Of a stretch of DNA of 64,000 nt, positions 9,963 to 21,032 are shown piece after piece. The notes beneath the pieces were generated by a model that saw only the letters and a list, made by a program, of their open reading frames with translations, was not told the DNA's origin and ran no database searches. The stretch is from Rickettsia felis URRWXCal2 (GTDB lineage: Bacteria; Pseudomonadota; Alphaproteobacteria; Rickettsiales; Rickettsiaceae): NCBI GenBank assembly GCA_000012145.1, contig CP000053.1, positions 372,001-436,000 of the forward strand, written 5' to 3'. The first letter of the stretch is position 1. Every line of letters starts with the position of its first letter. The position numbers and the translations under genes were made by a program.

Positions 9963-10512
9963 AAACAGTATTAATATTATAGTCTTTTTGAGGTCCTAGA
10001 ACTTGGTAGTTAAGAGTAAAAGAATCAGGATTTAAAAATATATAGGTAGCATTATATTCATCGCTGCCGCATAAATGGCTACCTGTAGCTCTTGAGTTAT
10101 CTATAAAATCTAAACGATGAAATAAGCTATTTTCTGCTTTGGCAAAATATTTTACAATATTATTATTTTCTAAAATATATTTATATTCTTTATTAGCAAG
10201 GATTTTATGAGTGTAGTCGTTATAGTGAATTTGCAATTCCTCTTTATAGATTAATTCATTTAAACTTTCAGGTACAGCGTCATTCACAAAGCTTGATACA
10301 AGCAAATTTTTTGAGTCAAGCCTTTGCTCACGTACTTTTGTGCGCTCCGCAGGCTTGCTCTTAAATTTATCTTGTCTGAAGCTTTGTGAATTTAGCTGTA
10401 GAAAATACGCTATCCCCTCACCGTAACCATAATTATCTATAATTCTGTTAATTCGGTACTTTCCGGATAATCTTGAAAAAATTTCTTTTACTGAATTGTT
10501 TTTTGAGGGCAT
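9949..10512 (-). CDS. DUF6314-like protein carrying an in-frame Rickettsia palindromic element
   Basis: About 187 residues from MPSKNNSVKEIFSRLSGKYR. The N-terminal LSGKYRINRIIDNYGYGEGIAYF and C-terminal CGSDEYNATYIFLNP...YQVLGPQKDY resemble DUF6314, a small beta-rich alphaproteobacterial family of unknown function. Between them sits a lysine/arginine-rich stretch encoded by an RPE (10283-10390), which keeps the frame open. The longer frame to 10596 starts inside another repeat (MDSCFCRND), so I chose the Met at 10512; there is no clear Shine-Dalgarno. Family assignment is from memory of the motif and moderate in certainty. Confidence 0.6.
   Translation of the reverse strand: MPSKNNSVKEIFSRLSGKYRINRIIDNYGYGEGIAYFLQLNSQSFRQDKFKSKPAERTKVREQRLDSKNLLVSSFVNDAVPESLNELIYKEELQIHYNDYTHKILANKEYKYILENNNIVKYFAKAENSLFHRLDFIDNSRATGSHLCGSDEYNATYIFLNPDSFTLNYQVLGPQKDYNINTVFNRI
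10283..10390 (-). repeat. Rickettsia palindromic element inside the DUF6314-like gene
   Basis: The 14-bp ends are inverted: ttcacaaagcttga (10283) and tgaagctttgtgaa (10377-10390), with one mismatch. The 108-bp length is a multiple of three, so the element adds about 36 residues (DKFKSKPAERTKVREQRL...) without breaking the frame. Confidence 0.8.
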
Positions 10513-10568
10513 TTGGTATATATCTATGTCATTTTTGTGACATTTTGGCTTTGTTACATTGCTGTTTA

Positions 10569-10673
10569 TGTCATTCCTGCAAAAGCAGGAATCCATTAGT
10601 CAATAAGTATAAATATAAAAGATTTAAATAGTTTCATTTTTTTTCTAGTTTCCCGCTTTCGCGGGAATGACAT
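10569..10673. repeat. 'tcattcccgc' palindromic repeat
   Basis: Ends tgtcattcctgcaaaagcag and cccgctttcgcgggaatgac surround an AT-rich centre. It lies between dnaA and the DUF6314-like gene and may serve as a terminator for the latter's upstream transcription. Similar copies occur at 27820, 49615, 54429 and 63152. Confidence 0.85.
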
Positions 10674-10682
10674 AGTACTTTA

Positions 10683-12074
10683 CTAATTCTGCAATATTTT
10701 CATCAGCAAATTAATCTCTTCGCGTAATTCTATATCGTTTTCCAGTAATTCTTCTACTTTCTTAATAGCATGCATAACCGTTGTGTGGTCTTTTTTACCG
10801 AATTTTTTACCGATATCGGCTAAACTTTTCGGTGTTAATGCTTTACTAAGATACATAGCTATTTGACGTGGTCTTGCAACTTCTCGTAATCTCCGTGACG
10901 AAGACATATCGGATAATTTAATATTATAACGACTAGCTACTTTTTTCTGAATATCTTCAACGGTAATTATTCTTTCATTAGAACGTAATAAATCTCTTAA
11001 AATATTTTGTGTATTTTCGAGTGTAATTTCTTTTAAAGTAAAATTAGAATGAGCTATCACTTTATTTAAAGCTCCTTCAAGTTCTCTAACGTTTGAAACG
11101 ATTTTAGATGCTAAAAAATCAATTACGTCTTTCGGTATTTTAACGTTCATCTGTTCAATCTTAGATTCTAGAATACCGAGTCGTAGCTCATAAGTAGTAC
11201 TATGAACGTCGGCAACTAAGCCCCATCCAAGACGAGATTTTATCCGATCTTCAATATTATCTAAATCTGAAGGTGACCTATCACAAGAAATAACCATTTG
11301 ACGGTTATTATCAATCAATGTATTAAAAGTATGGAAAAATTCTTCCTGCGTACTATCTTTACCGCAAATAAATTGAATATCATCAATCATCAACACGTCA
11401 ACCGAGCGGAATTTCTCTTTAAACGAGATTACTTCTTTATTACGCAGAGCTTTAACAAACTGATACATAAACTTCTCTGCAGACATATATATCACTTTGC
11501 GGCTTGGATTATTCTGTTTGATATACCAACCGATTGCATGCATTAAATGAGTTTTACCAAGCCCTACGCCGCCATATAGAAAAAGCGGATTAGACTCAGA
11601 AACCGCACCTGATGATTCCGCAACCGCTCTTGCTGCTGCATAAGCTAGTTCATTTGGGGCTCCAACCACAAAATTATCGAAAGTAAAACGTACGTCAAGA
11701 GTTGAAAAGATATTTTCCGAATTAAGCTCACTGCTGCCGATATCGGCAAAAGTCTTAGTAGGTAATTCTATAACTGTTTGGGTTGTTCCAGGTAACTCTT
11801 TAGTAATTATTTCAATCGACTTAATGGTATTATTATAATGTTGAAATAGTTGCAATATGACCATAGAGTATTTGGATTTTATCCAATCTCTAACAAAGTT
11901 AGTAGGGGCACAAAGAATAACGGTATTTAATGAAGACTCTATAAAATTGACTTTACTAAACCAGCTATTATATAGAGTTTCACCGTAATGATTGTAAAGA
12001 TCTTGAGCCACGTGACTCCAGACATTTACATAATTATCACCTTGATCCGTTAAAATTATTTGATTAGTACTCAC
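10683..12074 (-). CDS. dnaA: Chromosomal replication initiator DnaA
   Basis: A 463-residue AAA+ initiator of normal length. Domain I is N-terminal ([17 protein letters not shown]), domain III carries Walker [10 protein letters not shown] and Walker [10 protein letters not shown], and domain IV holds the DNA-binding signature [12 protein letters not shown] near the C-terminus. It binds DnaA boxes and opens the origin in an ATP-dependent manner. The start codon directly abuts the stop of the rhodanese gene, implying cotranscription. No clustered DnaA boxes were noticed nearby, so the origin is not evidently here. Confidence 0.98.
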   Translation of the reverse strand: MSTNQIILTDQGDNYVNVWSHVAQDLYNHYGETLYNSWFSKVNFIESSLNTVILCAPTNFVRDWIKSKYSMVILQLFQHYNNTIKSIEIITKELPGTTQTVIELPTKTFADIGSSELNSENIFSTLDVRFTFDNFVVGAPNELAYAAARAVAESSGAVSESNPLFLYGGVGLGKTHLMHAIGWYIKQNNPSRKVIYMSAEKFMYQFVKALRNKEVISFKEKFRSVDVLMIDDIQFICGKDSTQEEFFHTFNTLIDNNRQMVISCDRSPSDLDNIEDRIKSRLGWGLVADVHSTTYELRLGILESKIEQMNVKIPKDVIDFLASKIVSNVRELEGALNKVIAHSNFTLKEITLENTQNILRDLLRSNERIITVEDIQKKVASRYNIKLSDMSSSRRLREVARPRQIAMYLSKALTPKSLADIGKKFGKKDHTTVMHAIKKVEELLENDIELREEINLLMKILQN

Positions 12075-12446
12075 TTAAAACTGCCACGGTAAGTTATTTT
12101 GTTTCCAGCCTTTGTCTTGATTATTTCCTTCAAAGCCGTCACTAATATTATAACAATTTTTATAACCCATATTAGCTATAAAATTTGCTGCGATAAATGA
12201 CCTATATCCTGAACGACACAGAAAAAATATTGCTGCATCTATTTTATCTTTAATTATAGATAAAAAATTATCTTCAAAATCTTTATTCAATTGCCAACTT
12301 AGAAAGACCAACTTATTTTTATTATCTAAATGAGGTATCCCAACTTGTTGCCACTCTTCTTTAGTTCTAACATCCACAAGAAAAGCATTATCATTTGAAA
12401 TTAATATATCATAAGCTTTTGTAGAACAGATATTTTGAACCGACAT
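12075..12446 (-). CDS. Rhodanese-like sulfurtransferase
   Basis: A 123-residue single-domain rhodanese. The conserved opening FLVDVRTKEEWQQVGIP and active-site loop FLCRSGYRS, with the catalytic cysteine of the CRSGxRS type, are both present, as is the C-terminal NISDGFEG. Such proteins move sulfane sulfur between thiols; the partner is unknown. It is the first gene of a two-gene unit with dnaA, with no bases between stop and start. Confidence 0.93.
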   Translation of the reverse strand: MSVQNICSTKAYDILISNDNAFLVDVRTKEEWQQVGIPHLDNKNKLVFLSWQLNKDFEDNFLSIIKDKIDAAIFFLCRSGYRSFIAANFIANMGYKNCYNISDGFEGNNQDKGWKQNNLPWQF

Positions 12447-12487
12447 ATTTACGCTTTTTTGCTGTTATTGATAATTTGAAAAGTTTA

Positions 12488-12585
12488 CGTTATTGCGAGG
12501 AAAATTACGTAGTAATTTGACGAAGCAATCTCAGGAGTCCTGCTTTATGAGATTGCCACGCTCCTTTTAGTCGCTCGCAATGACG
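12488..12585. repeat. 'cattgcgag' family palindromic repeat
   Basis: Starts cgttattgcgaggaaaatta and ends cgctcgcaatgacg. It lies between the divergent rhodanese and sdhE genes. Confidence 0.88.
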
Positions 12586-12687
12586 GCATTAACTGCTTCG
12601 AGGCAATGCCTAAAGCATTTTAAAATGATCTTGGTATCTGATAAATTTAATAATATTATTATAAAAAAATTTTGCAAGATGTTATAG

Positions 12688-12951
12688 ATGAATAAATTAA
12701 ATAAAAACTCTTTACAAAAGAAACTTTTTTACCGTAGTAAAAACCGCGGTTGCAAAGAAATGGATTATATACTCGGTAGCTTTGCCGAAAAGTACCTATC
12801 CTTAATGGATGAAAAAAAACTTGGAAGCTATTCTTTAATACTTGATCAAAATGATAATGATCTTTATAATTGGATTAATAATAAATCTTCTGCTCCTTCT
12901 TATCTAGATGCCGAAATAATTGATAAATTACGCAAAATAGCAAAAATATAA
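12688..12951 (+). CDS. sdhE: FAD assembly factor SdhE
   Basis: An 87-residue protein of the SdhE/YgfY/DUF339 family, which promotes covalent attachment of FAD to the flavoprotein subunit of succinate dehydrogenase. The diagnostic RGxxE motif is present as [11 protein letters not shown], with the C-terminal LYNWI segment also in place. The length is normal. It ends 11 bp before mfd on the same strand, so they probably form an operon. Confidence 0.9.
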
Positions 12952-12962
12952 ATTCCTGTAGA

Positions 12963-15900
12963 ATGTTACAACAAAAATTTCCGGCTACTGCCAAATCTTT
13001 CTTTGCAACCCATAATTTTACTAAGAATCTCAAGCAAGATTTTATCTTGAGTAGCAGTAATGAAGATGAAGCGTTGCAATTATACAAGCAAGCTTTATTT
13101 TTTTCTTCTAATGAAAATATTTATTACTTTCCAAGCTATGATACTATCCCTTACGACCATACGTCACCAAATGCAAATATCTTATCTAGACGTGCAGAAA
13201 TATTAACCAAGCTAACAACAAATAATAGTAACGGCAAATTACTCATCACTTATGCAGCGAACTTATTAAACAAATTACCGCCGAAAGATTTTTTTTCTAA
13301 ATATTTTTTAAAATTATCTCCTAAAATGAAATTTACTACGGATGAGCTTGCTATGTTTCTAGTAGAAAATAGTTTTACAAGAAATGCGAGTAGCATCGAT
13401 GTCGGGGAATTTGCGGTTAGAGGCGAAATCATTGATATAATATTGCCTGGTCCTAAAGCTTATAGAATTAATTTTAGCTGGGATTATATTGAATCAATAA
13501 AAGAATTTGATATTGATACACAAATTTCAACTAAATCTTGCAGCGAACTCGTTATTAGTCCTGCAAATGAGATAGTTTTAAACTCTGAAACAAACGGTAA
13601 TTTTAAGAATAATTACTTACGAAATTTTGGAGTTAATCATACCGATAATCCTTTATATGAGGCGGTGATATCGGGAAGAAAATTCGCAGGATATGAACAA
13701 TTACTTCCATTATTTTATAATTCCTGCTCTAGCTTAGTAGATTACCTAAACGATCCTATTTTCATATTCGATAATTTATCAAAACAAGCCATTTTAGAGT
13801 TTGAGCATAGTTATAACGATTTTTATTCAGCAAGGTCAGAGGTAAATAAACTTAAATTTAATAGTTTCTATCCCACCCTTTCACCGACTGACTTATATTT
13901 TACCGCTTCTGAAATAACGGAATTACTAGAACAAAAAAATAATATATTTATTAGTTATGAAAATTCTGAGCAAGCAACTCTAATTGAAAATATTAGTTCT
14001 GCAAGTTTTATAGAAAAGAAAACGGTTTTCGATAAATTATTTGAGATTATTAAAGCTCATTCTTCTAAAAAAATCGTAATAGGTGCAGCTTCTTTAAGCG
14101 GTCTTGAGAGAATTAAAAGCATCACCCAAAATTATGAATATAAATATAATGAGATAAATAAATTAGATGAGGCTAAGGCTTCAGTAATAAATGTCGGGAT
14201 AATTCCTTTAAATCAAAGCTTTTATACGAAAGAATATTTATTTATTACCGCTAGCGAATTATTAGAAGAAAAATCTAGCTCTACAAACACTAACAAAAAG
14301 CTTAAAAATATCTTGCTGGAGCTTGATAATTTAGCTGAAGGTGAGTTTGTAGTACACAAAGATCATGGAATAGGGCAGTTTTTAAAGCTAGAAGCTTTAG
14401 AAATCAAAGGCAAACTACATGATTTTTTAAAGATTTTATATGCCGGTAATGATAAATTATATATACCGGTTGAAAATATAGAGGTAATAAAAAAATACGG
14501 TAATGATAATGCAGAGCTTGATAAGCTTGGTAGTAGCTCATGGCAAAGAAGTAAGGCGAAACTTAAAAACCGTATAAAAGAGATAGCACTGCATTTAATA
14601 CAAATAGCAGCTAAAAGGAAACTTAATAGCAGTGCTTCCGTTGAATTTGATCTTGAAGAATATGATAAATTTTGTGCTAATTTTCCTTTCAGCGAAACAG
14701 AAGACCAGTTAACCGCTATAAACGATATTAAAGAAGATCTAAGAAACGGTATGTTAATGGATAGGTTAATATGCGGTGATGTCGGGTTTGGTAAAACAGA
14801 GGTAGCAATGCGTGCCGTCTTTATGGTAGCAAAATCTCTAAATGAACATTTACCTCAAGTAGCTGTAGTTGTACCGACAACTATTTTATGTAGTCAACAT
14901 TTTTCAAGGTTCATAGAAAGGTTTAAGGGATTTGGTTTAAATATTAAGCAATTATCTAGCGTTATTAGTGCTAAAGAAGCAAAAATTATAAGATCGGAGC
15001 TTGAAAGCGGTAAAATAAATATAATAATAGGCACTCATTCTTTATTACACAAAAATACAAAATTCTTTAATTTAAAATTGTTAATAATCGATGAAGAACA
15101 GCATTTCGGTGTTGGTCAAAAAGAATTTCTTAAATCACTAAAATCCTCTTCCCATGTACTTGCAATGTCGGCAACACCGATTCCTAGAACGCTGCAAATG
15201 TCAATGACCGGTTTAAAAGAACTTAGTATTATTGCAACGCCGCCTTTAAACAGGTTGGAAGTTCGGACGATGGTTATGCCGTTTGATCCCGTTATTATCA
15301 GAGATGCATTATTACGCGAACATTTTAGAGGTGGAAGAAGCTTTTATGTAGTTCCAAGAATTAAAGATATAGAGGATATCGAAAAACAATTAAAACAAAT
15401 CGTGCCGGAATTAAGTTATAAAATAGCTCACGGAAAAATGACCCCGAGTAAAATTGATGAGGTTATGAGCGAGTTTTATGCCGGTAAATTCGATATACTA
15501 GTCTCAACTACTATTATAGAATCAGGAATTGATATAGCCGAAGCAAATACCATGGTCATACATAAGGCCGATATGCTGGGGCTTAGCCAGCTATATCAAT
15601 TGCGTGGTCGGATAGGTCGAGGTAAAGTGCGGGGCTATGCCTATCTAACAGTAGCAAGTCATAAAAAGATGACGTCGCACTCCTTAAGACGTTTAGAGAT
15701 AATACAAAATAGTTGTGCTTTAGGCTCAGGCTTTACTATTGCAAGCCATGATATGGATTTACGTGGCTTCGGTAATTTGATAGGTGAAGAACAATCAGGA
15801 CAAATTAAAGAAGTAGGTACGGAACTCTATCAAGAAATGCTGGAAGAACAAATAGCTATTTTTAAAGATGAACCGATTGTCTCGGAGCAGCTCTTTATTC

Positions 15901-16391
15901 CGACTATTAATTTAGGATTATCCGTCTTTATTCCTGATAATTATATATCCGATTCAGCCCTTAAACTTGGGCTATATAGAAGAATAGGTAATTTAAGCAA
16001 TGAGATAGAAGTAGAGAAATTTAAAGATGAGATGATTGATAGATTCGGCTCACTACCGATTGAATTTAATAATTTACTTGATATTGTAAAAATAAAACTA
16101 TTATGCTTTAAGTTAAATATTGAGAATTTGGATTCAGGAGATAACGGATTTGTGATTAAATTTTATAAAAATGCCGATATGACCGATAAAATTTTGAAGT
16201 TCGTTAGTACTTACTCTAATCAGGCAAAAATCAAACCGGATAATAAATTAGTATATATCAAGAAATTAGTAGATAAAAATATAATTGTTGAAGTGAATCA
16301 GTTACTTTGGAAATTAGGGGGGTGTAGACTCGATGTCATTCCTAATACGTCATTGCGAGGAGCGAAGCGACGTGGCAATCTCATAAAGTAG
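12963..16391 (+). CDS. mfd: Transcription-repair coupling factor Mfd
   Basis: A 1142-residue SF2 translocase that removes stalled RNA polymerase and recruits UvrA. It shows the UvrB-homology N-terminus ([16 protein letters not shown]), the RNA-polymerase-interacting domain ([14 protein letters not shown], about residue 460), Walker [12 protein letters not shown], the DEEQ box [21 protein letters not shown], and the translocase motif Q-L-R-G-R-I-G-R-G. The final dozen residues ([12 protein letters not shown]) are encoded by a palindromic repeat that starts at 16348, so the natural C-terminus has been replaced or extended. Confidence 0.97.
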
Positions 16392-16441
16392 GACTCTTGA
16401 GATTTCTTCGTCAAAATTTTCAATTTTTCCTCGCAATGACG
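16348..16441. repeat. 'cattgcgag' repeat overlapping the mfd 3' end
   Basis: Starts cgtcattgcgaggagcgaag and ends cctcgcaatgacg. The first 44 bases are translated as the end of Mfd and supply its stop codon. Confidence 0.9.
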
Positions 16442-16466
16442 ATAACACTTTTTTAACGTAATAAAC

Positions 16467-18059
16467 ATGCCCTATAACCTAAAACAACTATTCCAAAAAC
16501 ATAACGTAAAAGGTTTGTCGATTAATTCTAAAACCGTTAAGGAGAATGATATCTTTTTTGCGATTAAAGGACAAAATGTCGATGGAAATGATTTTATAAA
16601 TGAGGTTTTAAATCAGGCAGTAGCATTAGTAATTACAGACAATAAAAAAAATACTATTATAGATGATAAAGTAATTTACGTAGAAGATGTACAGGTAGCT
16701 TTATATGAAGCCATAGAAATATTCTATCCTAAAAAACCAAAGAATCTAATAGCCGTAACCGGTACTAACGGTAAAAGCTCGGTAGTTTCCTATATAGCTC
16801 AAACATATTCATTACTTGGAAAAAAAGCCGCATCTATCGGCACGATAGGTGTAGAGATTTTTGGCTGCGATAATCTTATAAATGATGTGCCGGAGTTGAC
16901 TACACTCGATTATTTAAGCTTTAGAAAAATTGCTCATAATTTAGCTGAAAACAATATAGAATATTTGGCTTTTGAAGCTTCTAGTCATGGTCTTAATCAA
17001 GCAAGACTTGGGGAAATAAAAGTAAATACCGCATGTTTTACTAGCTTTAGTCAGGATCATCTAGATTATCACCATACAAAAGAAAATTATTTATTAGCCA
17101 AACTGAAATTATTTACTAGACATCTTTTTAAACCAGCTTATAGAGAGGAATTTAAAGGAGACACGGAACACAGCACCACAGCGTACATACTAGTACGTGA
17201 GGATGCGAGTACCGGATCGACGTCTAAATTACTTCTAGAAGCGAAGTTTGGGAAGATGTCTACCGAGTATTTATTACAAGGCGGTCTTGCAATATTAAAT
17301 TCCGATATAGCAGAAATAGAGTTCGTTAAAGATTATCTGCGTAACCATAATATTAAATTTATAACTGTTGGAAAAAAAGGTGATGTACAAATAACTAAAA
17401 TCAATGGTTCTTTAAAAGCACAAAATATTAATTTTATATTCAATAATAGAGAATGTAGTTTTAATACCTCTATAATCGGTAGTTTTCAGGCTAGCAATTT
17501 GTTAATTGCCGCTCTTAGCATTCATTATATCGGATTTGATTTTAATAAAATCATCGAAATTCTAACGCAAGTTAAACCGGTAAAAGGCAGAATGGAGCGA
17601 ATAGGCAACACTAATATTTTTGTTGATTATTCCCATACTCCGGATGCTCTTGAAAAAGCTTTAACGGAACTGAAAAATGTTAAATTACGTGATAGTAGGC
17701 TAAACGTAGTTTTTGGTTGTGGCGGTAATCGTGATAAGACAAAAAGAAGTCTTATGGGGCAGATAGCCGCAAGACTCGCTGATAACGTCATAATTACCGA
17801 TGATAACCCACGTCATGAAGATCCAAAACTGATCAGAGCCGAAATCATAAGTGGTATAGAGAAAGCGGATTATACGGAAATAGCAAATAGAGAAGAAGCT
17901 ATTAAATACGGGATAAATAATTTAAAACAAGATGATATTTTATTAATTGCCGGCAAAGGTCATGAAAATTACCAAATTATAGGCGATAAGAAATTACCTT
18001 TTGATGATGCTGAAATTGTGAGGAAACTAATGTCATTGCGAGGAAAGGCGAAGCCTTGA
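16467..18059 (+). CDS. murE: UDP-MurNAc-tripeptide synthetase MurE with an RPE1 insertion
   Basis: A 530-residue cytoplasmic ligase that adds meso-diaminopimelate to UDP-MurNAc-L-Ala-D-Glu. The ATP site is [10 protein letters not shown] (about residue 96), the substrate region includes SHGLNQARL, and [10 protein letters not shown] carries the DNPR motif of diaminopimelate-adding enzymes. Residues about 225-267 are an in-frame RPE1 element that separates LKLFTRHL from GGLAILNSD. The last residues (LRGKAKP) come from a repeat. It begins the run murE-murF-mraY. Confidence 0.96.
   Translation: MPYNLKQLFQKHNVKGLSINSKTVKENDIFFAIKGQNVDGNDFINEVLNQAVALVITDNKKNTIIDDKVIYVEDVQVALYEAIEIFYPKKPKNLIAVTGTNGKSSVVSYIAQTYSLLGKKAASIGTIGVEIFGCDNLINDVPELTTLDYLSFRKIAHNLAENNIEYLAFEASSHGLNQARLGEIKVNTACFTSFSQDHLDYHHTKENYLLAKLKLFTRHLFKPAYREEFKGDTEHSTTAYILVREDASTGSTSKLLLEAKFGKMSTEYLLQGGLAILNSDIAEIEFVKDYLRNHNIKFITVGKKGDVQITKINGSLKAQNINFIFNNRECSFNTSIIGSFQASNLLIAALSIHYIGFDFNKIIEILTQVKPVKGRMERIGNTNIFVDYSHTPDALEKALTELKNVKLRDSRLNVVFGCGGNRDKTKRSLMGQIAARLADNVIITDDNPRHEDPKLIRAEIISGIEKADYTEIANREEAIKYGINNLKQDDILLIAGKGHENYQIIGDKKLPFDDAEIVRKLMSLRGKAKP
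17141..17265 (+). repeat. RPE1 (Rickettsia palindromic element 1) inside murE
   Basis: The encoded segment [14 protein letters not shown], followed by [13 protein letters not shown] and [11 protein letters not shown], matches the well-known RPE1 peptide found inside many Rickettsia proteins. It is inserted without a frame change in the central domain of MurE, at a probable surface loop. Confidence 0.9.
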
Positions 18060-18121
18060 CGCGGTAATCTCATGCCAAAATCCTGAGATTGCCACGCTCC
18101 TTTTAGTCGCTCGCAATGACG
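18032..18121. repeat. 'cattgcgag' repeat overlapping the murE 3' end
   Basis: Starts gtcattgcgaggaaaggcga and ends gctcgcaatgacgg. It encodes the last residues and the stop codon of MurE. Confidence 0.88.
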
Positions 18122-18178
18122 GTTAAAGCTCTGATTTTGCAAGAATGACATAAACATAACAATATAAAACACTATAAT

Positions 18179-19528
18179 ATGATTTGGAACTCTGAAACGC
18201 TAAGTAAAGCACTAGCTATAACAATCTCTAATTCTATCAATTGTAATGAAGTGCAATTTAACTCCAAAGACGTTAAAAAAGGTGATTTATTTATAGTACT
18301 TCAAGGTAATAGAGACGGTCACGATTATGTTCTAGATGCAATAGATAAAGGAGCGGCAGCCGTAATTGTTAGTAAGCAAGTAGAGATAAATGATAAAGAT
18401 AAAATTATCCTAGTTGATGATTGTTTTGAGACTCTACAAAAAATGGCTTTGTATAAACGAGAGAATTCAAAGGCTAAATTTATAGCTATAACCGGTAGTG
18501 TCGGTAAAACCTCCACTAAAGAAGCACTGAAAATATTATTACAATATGATTCCCTAGTTTTTGCTAGCCGAGGTAATTTCAATAACCGTTTAGGATTACT
18601 TATTAATCTTGCTTCAATGGCGGATGATACGGAATATGCTATTTTTGAGCTTGGCATGAATCATAAAGGCGAAATAAGGGAGTTGGTTCAAATATTAAAG
18701 CCGAATATTGCCATGATTACTAATATTTCGGAGGCCCATTTAGAGTTTTTTAACTCGCTTGAAGAGATAGCTGAAGCTAAATGTGAGATTTTTGAAAATT
18801 TTAGCAAAAATGATATTGCCGTTATTAATGCCGATATTAATTGCTATAATAAAATAGTATCGATATTAAAAAATCTCTCTATTAATAGGGTATATAACTT
18901 CGGCATATCGCATAATACACCTGCACAATTAGTTTTATATGAGAATCTAGGAGAGCAAGTCCACTTAAAGTATAAGATAAATAATAAGTCTTTAGAGATA
19001 ACTATACCTTTCATTCCTAGGCATTTTGCCGAAAATTATACAGCTATACTTTTAATTATCGATATATTAGGTAAAGATATAGAGATAGCTGCAAATCACT
19101 TGGCAAATATTCCTCCTAACAAGGGAAGAGGGGAAATTATCAATATACAAAACTCTCGTATAATTTGTGATTACTATAATGCAAGCCCGCAGTCAATGAA
19201 AGCTGCATTAGAATATTTAAAACAAGTACCTGCTGAAAATAAAACTGCTATAATAGGCGATATGCTGGAGCTTGGGGAAAATTCTAAACGGTTACATGAG
19301 GAGCTAGTACCTTATATATTAGATGCCGGTTGTTCTAAAGTTTATTTAGTAGGAGTAAATACTAAATATATTTATGATTTACTACCTCCTAAAATAGTTA
19401 AAAAATACTTTAAAAATGTTGATGAATTAATTACGCATATCACGGATTTATTTGAAAGTAATGAGCTTATCCTAATAAAAGGATCAAGAGGTATAAAACT
19501 TGATAAGATTGTTGATTATTATAAATAA
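18179..19528 (+). CDS. murF: UDP-MurNAc-tripeptide:D-Ala-D-Ala ligase MurF
   Basis: A 449-residue Mur ligase that adds D-Ala-D-Ala to complete the UDP-MurNAc-pentapeptide. The ATP loop [14 protein letters not shown] is at about residues 99-112, followed by [11 protein letters not shown] and [10 protein letters not shown], and the C-terminal domain has [12 protein letters not shown], all typical of MurF. The length is normal. It follows murE with a repeat in the gap and precedes mraY. Confidence 0.97.
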   Translation: MIWNSETLSKALAITISNSINCNEVQFNSKDVKKGDLFIVLQGNRDGHDYVLDAIDKGAAAVIVSKQVEINDKDKIILVDDCFETLQKMALYKRENSKAKFIAITGSVGKTSTKEALKILLQYDSLVFASRGNFNNRLGLLINLASMADDTEYAIFELGMNHKGEIRELVQILKPNIAMITNISEAHLEFFNSLEEIAEAKCEIFENFSKNDIAVINADINCYNKIVSILKNLSINRVYNFGISHNTPAQLVLYENLGEQVHLKYKINNKSLEITIPFIPRHFAENYTAILLIIDILGKDIEIAANHLANIPPNKGRGEIINIQNSRIICDYYNASPQSMKAALEYLKQVPAENKTAIIGDMLELGENSKRLHEELVPYILDAGCSKVYLVGVNTKYIYDLLPPKIVKKYFKNVDELITHITDLFESNELILIKGSRGIKLDKIVDYYK

Positions 19529-19569
19529 ATACATTAAGATATTTTTAATGTTGTGTGGTTTAGTTTTAA

Positions 19570-19668
19570 CGTCATTGCGAGGAGAAACGTAGTTTCGACG
19601 CGGCAATCTCAGAAGATTGTTATTACTTCATGGGATTGCCACGCAGCCTATGGCTGCTCGCAATGACG
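19570..19668. repeat. 'cattgcgag' family palindromic repeat
   Basis: Starts cgtcattgcgaggagaaacg and ends gctgctcgcaatgacg. It lies between murF and mraY. Confidence 0.88.
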
Positions 19669-19721
19669 ATTTTATGCAATAAGAACAACATCAAAATATA
19701 CTTTTTAATTTAAATCTACAA

Positions 19722-20807
19722 ATGTTATATAATCTTTTACTTCCTCACATTCATAATTCACATATAGCTAATTTATTTCACTATATTACTTTTCGTAGCG
19801 GTCTTGCTATTATTATAACTCTAAGCCTTAGCTTTATCACGGGTCCGATATTAATAAAATTTCTGCGATCTCTTCAAAAAAACGGTCAGCCTATACGCTC
19901 AGACGGACCTGAATCGCATCAAACAAAAGCAGGTACTCCGACTATGGGAGGCATTATGATTATTTTGTCTAGCTGTCTTTCTACTTTACTACTTGCTGAT
20001 TTAACTAATAAATATATTTGGATTACGTTATTTGGTTTTATTAGCTTCGGTATTATAGGATTTATGGATGATTATGCTAAGGTAACTAAAAATAACCATT
20101 ACGGGGTAAGGGGAAAAAGTAAGCTTTTACTGCAAGGAATTATCAGTTTAATCATATGTATTTTACTAGAATATCTAGATAAAAATCCAAGTCATTTACT
20201 TAACGTACCGTTTTTTAAAAATTTAAGTTTGGATCTTGGTTATTTTTATATAGTTTTTGCTATATTTGTTATAGTCGGCTCTTCTAATGCCGTGAATCTA
20301 ACGGATGGGCTTGATGGTCTTGCTACCGTTCCTATTGCTTTTACTGCCGGTTCTTTTGCTTTAATAAGTTATTTAGTAGGAAATCTAATTTACTCAAACT
20401 ACTTGCAACTAACCTATATACCGAATACCGGAGAGTTAACGGTGTTATGTGCGGGGTTAGTCGGTAGCTGTCTTGGATTTTTGTGGTTTAATGCACAACC
20501 GGCAGAAGTTTTTATGGGCGATACCGGTAGTCTAAGTCTTGGTGGTGTACTTGGCATTATTAGTGTCATTACTAAGCATGAAATAGTTTTAGCTATTGTT
20601 GGTGGCTTGTTTGTTATTGAAACTGCATCCGTAATTTTACAGGTATATTATTTTAAAGCTACCAAAGGAAAAAGAATATTTAAAATGGCACCGCTCCATC
20701 ATCACTTTGAAAAGCACGGTTGGGCAGAATCAAAAGTCGTAATAAGGTTTTGGATTATCTCGGTTATATTTGCTCTTATAGGCTTATCATCCTTAAAATT
20801 ACGTTAA
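19722..20807 (+). CDS. mraY: Phospho-MurNAc-pentapeptide transferase MraY
   Basis: A 361-residue polytopic inner-membrane enzyme that moves phospho-MurNAc-pentapeptide from UDP to undecaprenyl phosphate, forming lipid I. Signatures seen in order are [40 protein letters not shown] and [13 protein letters not shown]. About ten hydrophobic helices are present and the length is normal. Confidence 0.98.
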   Translation: MLYNLLLPHIHNSHIANLFHYITFRSGLAIIITLSLSFITGPILIKFLRSLQKNGQPIRSDGPESHQTKAGTPTMGGIMIILSSCLSTLLLADLTNKYIWITLFGFISFGIIGFMDDYAKVTKNNHYGVRGKSKLLLQGIISLIICILLEYLDKNPSHLLNVPFFKNLSLDLGYFYIVFAIFVIVGSSNAVNLTDGLDGLATVPIAFTAGSFALISYLVGNLIYSNYLQLTYIPNTGELTVLCAGLVGSCLGFLWFNAQPAEVFMGDTGSLSLGGVLGIISVITKHEIVLAIVGGLFVIETASVILQVYYFKATKGKRIFKMAPLHHHFEKHGWAESKVVIRFWIISVIFALIGLSSLKLR

Positions 20808-20808
20808 T

Positions 20809-20952
20809 GATATACTCGTCCCACTTGAAAAATTGGCTGCGTCGTCTTTGTAAGTCTTCGGATGCTCACGTATTATTATACGCTCCGCTCCTCGGCTTAC
20901 AAACTCCTTGCTCTTTTCCAAGTTGAACTTCGTCTATCTACTTCTCATTTAT
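20809..20952. repeat. Rickettsia palindromic element, 'atactcg...ttgaaaaattg' family
   Basis: The outer parts atatactcgtcccacttgaa and ccaagttgaacttcgtcta are near inverted partners, with inner inverted segments cgtctttgtaag and cttacaaac. A close relative lies at 51460-51607 and a half copy near 58846. It occupies the gap ahead of rickA. Confidence 0.75.
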
Positions 20953-21032
20953 TGAGAATATATTAACTTTCTCTTGCTTTTGTACAAGAAATTTACTATA
21001 ATGCCGACATTAATTTATAGTAGGTGTATGGC

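Noticed and set aside
10683..12074. Replication origin next to dnaA
   Set aside because: No cluster of DnaA boxes was seen near the gene; in Rickettsia dnaA need not be at the origin.
20720..20926. 68-residue frame overlapping the end of mraY
   Set aside because: It is a shadow of mraY that runs into an RPE; no homology or start signal.
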